Source: an uncultured Butyricicoccus sp. (lineage in GTDB: Bacteria > Bacillota > Clostridia > Oscillospirales > Butyricicoccaceae). From it: a stretch of 5,608 bases of DNA. Location: assembly GCA_959018045.1 (NCBI GenBank), contig CAUEJN010000080.1, forward strand, positions 1-5,608, in the 5' to 3' direction. Position numbers and translations under genes: made by a program. Within the stretch, counting starts at the first letter, position 1. Every line of letters starts with the position of its first letter. Shown here in pieces: positions 4,113 through 5,608 of the stretch. The notes under the pieces were generated by a model, which was not told where the DNA came from, did no database searches, and worked only from the letters and a program-made list of their open reading frames with translations.

Positions 4113-5585
4113 TTACTGATCCTCGAAAGCCATGTCGATGTAGGCCTGAGTGATCTCGATCAGACGCAGCGTATTGGTGTAGTGAACGTGACCAACCGGC
4201 ATACCAGCGGTAACGGTGATGATATCGCCCTGCTGTACCTTGCAAGCCTCAACAGCTGCGCGAACAGCCTGGGTGTACAGCTCGGTACCGGAGTTGACCT
4301 GCTTGATCAGCACCGGGGTAACGCCCCAGGACATGGTCATGCGGTGGAAGGTCTTCTCGCTGTAGGTTGCACCAACGATGCTGGTGCCCGGACGGAAGGA
4401 AGAAACTGCGTAAGCAGTGGAACCGGACTGGGTAACAGCAACGATGCACTTTGCGCCCAGGTCAGCGGAGGTGGTGCAGGTTGCGTGTGCGATGGCATTG
4501 GTCTTGCGCTCGCCCTTCATGTTCATTTCCTTGAACTCGTCACGGGTAACACGGCGGCGGTCATAGTGGATGGTCGCCTCAGCGTTGGACGCGATCAGGG
4601 ACATGGTGCGAACGGTCTCAACCGGATACTTACCGACAGAGGTCTCACCGGACAGCATGATAGCCGAAGTGCCGTCGAATACTGCGTTTGCAACATCGGA
4701 AACCTCGGCGCGGGTTGCACGCGGGTTCTTGGACATGGAATCGAGCATCTGGGTTGCGGTGACAACGCGCTTGCCGTTTGCAATCGCGGTCTTAATCAGG
4801 TGCTTCTGAATCTCAGGCAGCTCGTAGAACGGTACCTCAACACCCAGGTCGCCGCGGGCAACCATCAGACCTGCACACTCGGACAGGATCTCACGGATGT
4901 TGTTGACGCCTTCCATGTTCTCGATCTTCGCGATGATCTGGATATCCTCCTGACCGTACTCCTTCAGGATTGCCTTGATGTCAAGGATGTCCTGCTTGGA
5001 ACGGGTGAAGGAAGCTGCGATGAAGTCAATGCCCTGCTGCAGACCGAAGATGATGTCTGCGCGATCCTTGTCGGATACGAAAGGCATGTTCAGCTTGATG
5101 CCCGGAACATTGATGGACTTACGGTTGGAGAGCGGGCCGCCGTTGAGCGCCTTGCAGACGATGTCGGTGCCGTCCTTGATCTCCTGAACCTCGAACGCGA
5201 TCAGACCGTCGTCGATCAGGATGCGGGTGCCGGGCTGTACGTCTCTCGGCAGACCCTCGTAGGTGATGGAAACGATGCTCTCGTCACCCTCAACCTCACG
5301 GGTGGTCAGGGTAAAAATCTGACCGTCCTGAATCTCGATCTTGCCGTTCTTGTAAGTCTTGGTACGGATCTCGGGGCCCTTGGTGTCGAGCATGATACCG
5401 ATGGGCAGACCCAGCTCTGCGCGGCACTCCTTGACCAGATTCATTCTCTGCTTGTGCTCTTCGTGCGAACCGTGGCTGAAGTTCATACGGGCAACGTTCA
5501 TACCCGCCAGCATCATATCCTTGAGTACCTGCTTGTCATCGGTTGCAGGGCCGAGCGTACAGATAATTTTTGTTCTGCGCATCAT
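4113..5585 (-). CDS. pyk: Pyruvate kinase
   Basis: Pyruvate kinase is the cytoplasmic last step of glycolysis (PEP + ADP to pyruvate + ATP) and competes with the PTS for PEP. At 490 residues it is complete. It begins with 'RTKIICTLGPAT' (4-15) and 'MNVARMNFSHGS' (29-40, substrate-binding Arg33, Asn35, Ser37, His38). 'LDTKGPEIRT' (66-75) precedes the B domain (about 75-170). 'IIAKIENMEG' (217-226) gives catalytic Lys220 and metal ligand Glu222, followed by 'MVARGDLGVE' (241-250), 'VTATQMLDSM' (275-284) and 'AIMLSGETSVGKYP' (308-321). A C-terminal regulatory domain (about 360-485) follows. It lacks the extra C-terminal PEP-utilizer-like domain of the longer Bacillus enzymes (about 585 aa). Two ATGs at 5585 and 5582 are possible starts; AGTGAGG (5603-5597) lies 11 or 14 bases away, favouring 5585. 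An in-frame TGA upstream rules out extension. The promoter is outside the window, and the LCP gene follows directly. Confidence 0.98.
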   Translation of the reverse strand: MMRRTKIICTLGPATDDKQVLKDMMLAGMNVARMNFSHGSHEEHKQRMNLVKECRAELGLPIGIMLDTKGPEIRTKTYKNGKIEIQDGQIFTLTTREVEGDESIVSITYEGLPRDVQPGTRILIDDGLIAFEVQEIKDGTDIVCKALNGGPLSNRKSINVPGIKLNMPFVSDKDRADIIFGLQQGIDFIAASFTRSKQDILDIKAILKEYGQEDIQIIAKIENMEGVNNIREILSECAGLMVARGDLGVEVPFYELPEIQKHLIKTAIANGKRVVTATQMLDSMSKNPRATRAEVSDVANAVFDGTSAIMLSGETSVGKYPVETVRTMSLIASNAEATIHYDRRRVTRDEFKEMNMKGERKTNAIAHATCTTSADLGAKCIVAVTQSGSTAYAVSSFRPGTSIVGATYSEKTFHRMTMSWGVTPVLIKQVNSGTELYTQAVRAAVEACKVQQGDIITVTAGMPVGHVHYTNTLRLIEITQAYIDMAFEDQ

Positions 5586-5608
5586 AACAACATTTACCTC
5601 ACTTCAGT

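Noticed and set aside
5583..5595. Three-codon upstream reading frame (ATG TTG TTA TGA) overlapping the pyk ATG
   Set aside because: The spacing from GAGG to this ATG is only about three bases, too short for good initiation; likely chance.
1..5608. CRISPR array, insertion sequence ends or attachment sites
   Set aside because: No regularly spaced direct repeats, transposase or terminal inverted repeats were seen; the resolvase-like gene lacks the catalytic domain and has no flanking element.

Overview
The window (about 55% G+C by eye) looks like chromosomal DNA from a low-to-mid G+C Gram-positive bacterium. The most likely source is an anaerobic gut-type Clostridia member (Oscillospirales/Butyricicoccaceae-like). 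Reasons are a PTS phosphocarrier HPr of the Clostridia type, a LytTR regulator, an LCP (LytR-CpsA-Psr) envelope protein, strong GGAGG-like ribosome binding sites, sigma-A type promoters and U-tract terminators. The taxon is inferred from protein flavour only, not from a search.

Layout from left to right. (1) The N-terminal two thirds or less of a TetR-family regulator, minus strand, cut by the window edge, with a near-perfect sigma-A promoter and an inverted repeat just downstream of it. (2) A 329-bp divergent intergenic region holding a 12-bp palindrome and the leader of the next gene. (3) A stand-alone LytTR DNA-binding protein, plus strand. (4) A bidirectional terminator. (5) ptsH (HPr), minus strand, with a clean TTGACG-17-TACAAT promoter; it keeps catalytic His15 but has Arg where the regulatory Ser46 is normally found. 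(6) A family 2 glycosyltransferase, plus strand, whose only well-placed start is a CTG codon. (7) A 142-residue protein made of the C-terminal DNA-binding half of a serine resolvase without the catalytic domain; its gene contains a run of ten C next to a small hairpin. (8) A bidirectional terminator and a roughly 200-bp gene-free stretch very rich in inverted repeats. (9) An LCP-family glycopolymer ligase and (10) pyruvate kinase (pyk), both on the minus strand, with pyk upstream and only one base between its stop and the LCP start.

Functional themes are central carbon flow (pyruvate kinase consumes PEP, HPr carries the PEP-derived phosphate of the PTS), cell-envelope glycopolymer work (glycosyltransferase, LCP ligase) and small DNA-binding regulators (TetR, LytTR, resolvase-like HTH). 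Most transcription units appear to be single genes; pyk-LCP is the only evident operon. No complete mobile element, CRISPR array, tRNA or rRNA was seen. The most unusual points are the C10 tract in the resolvase-derived HTH gene, the Arg46 HPr, the CTG start and the structured gene-free region downstream of the LCP gene.
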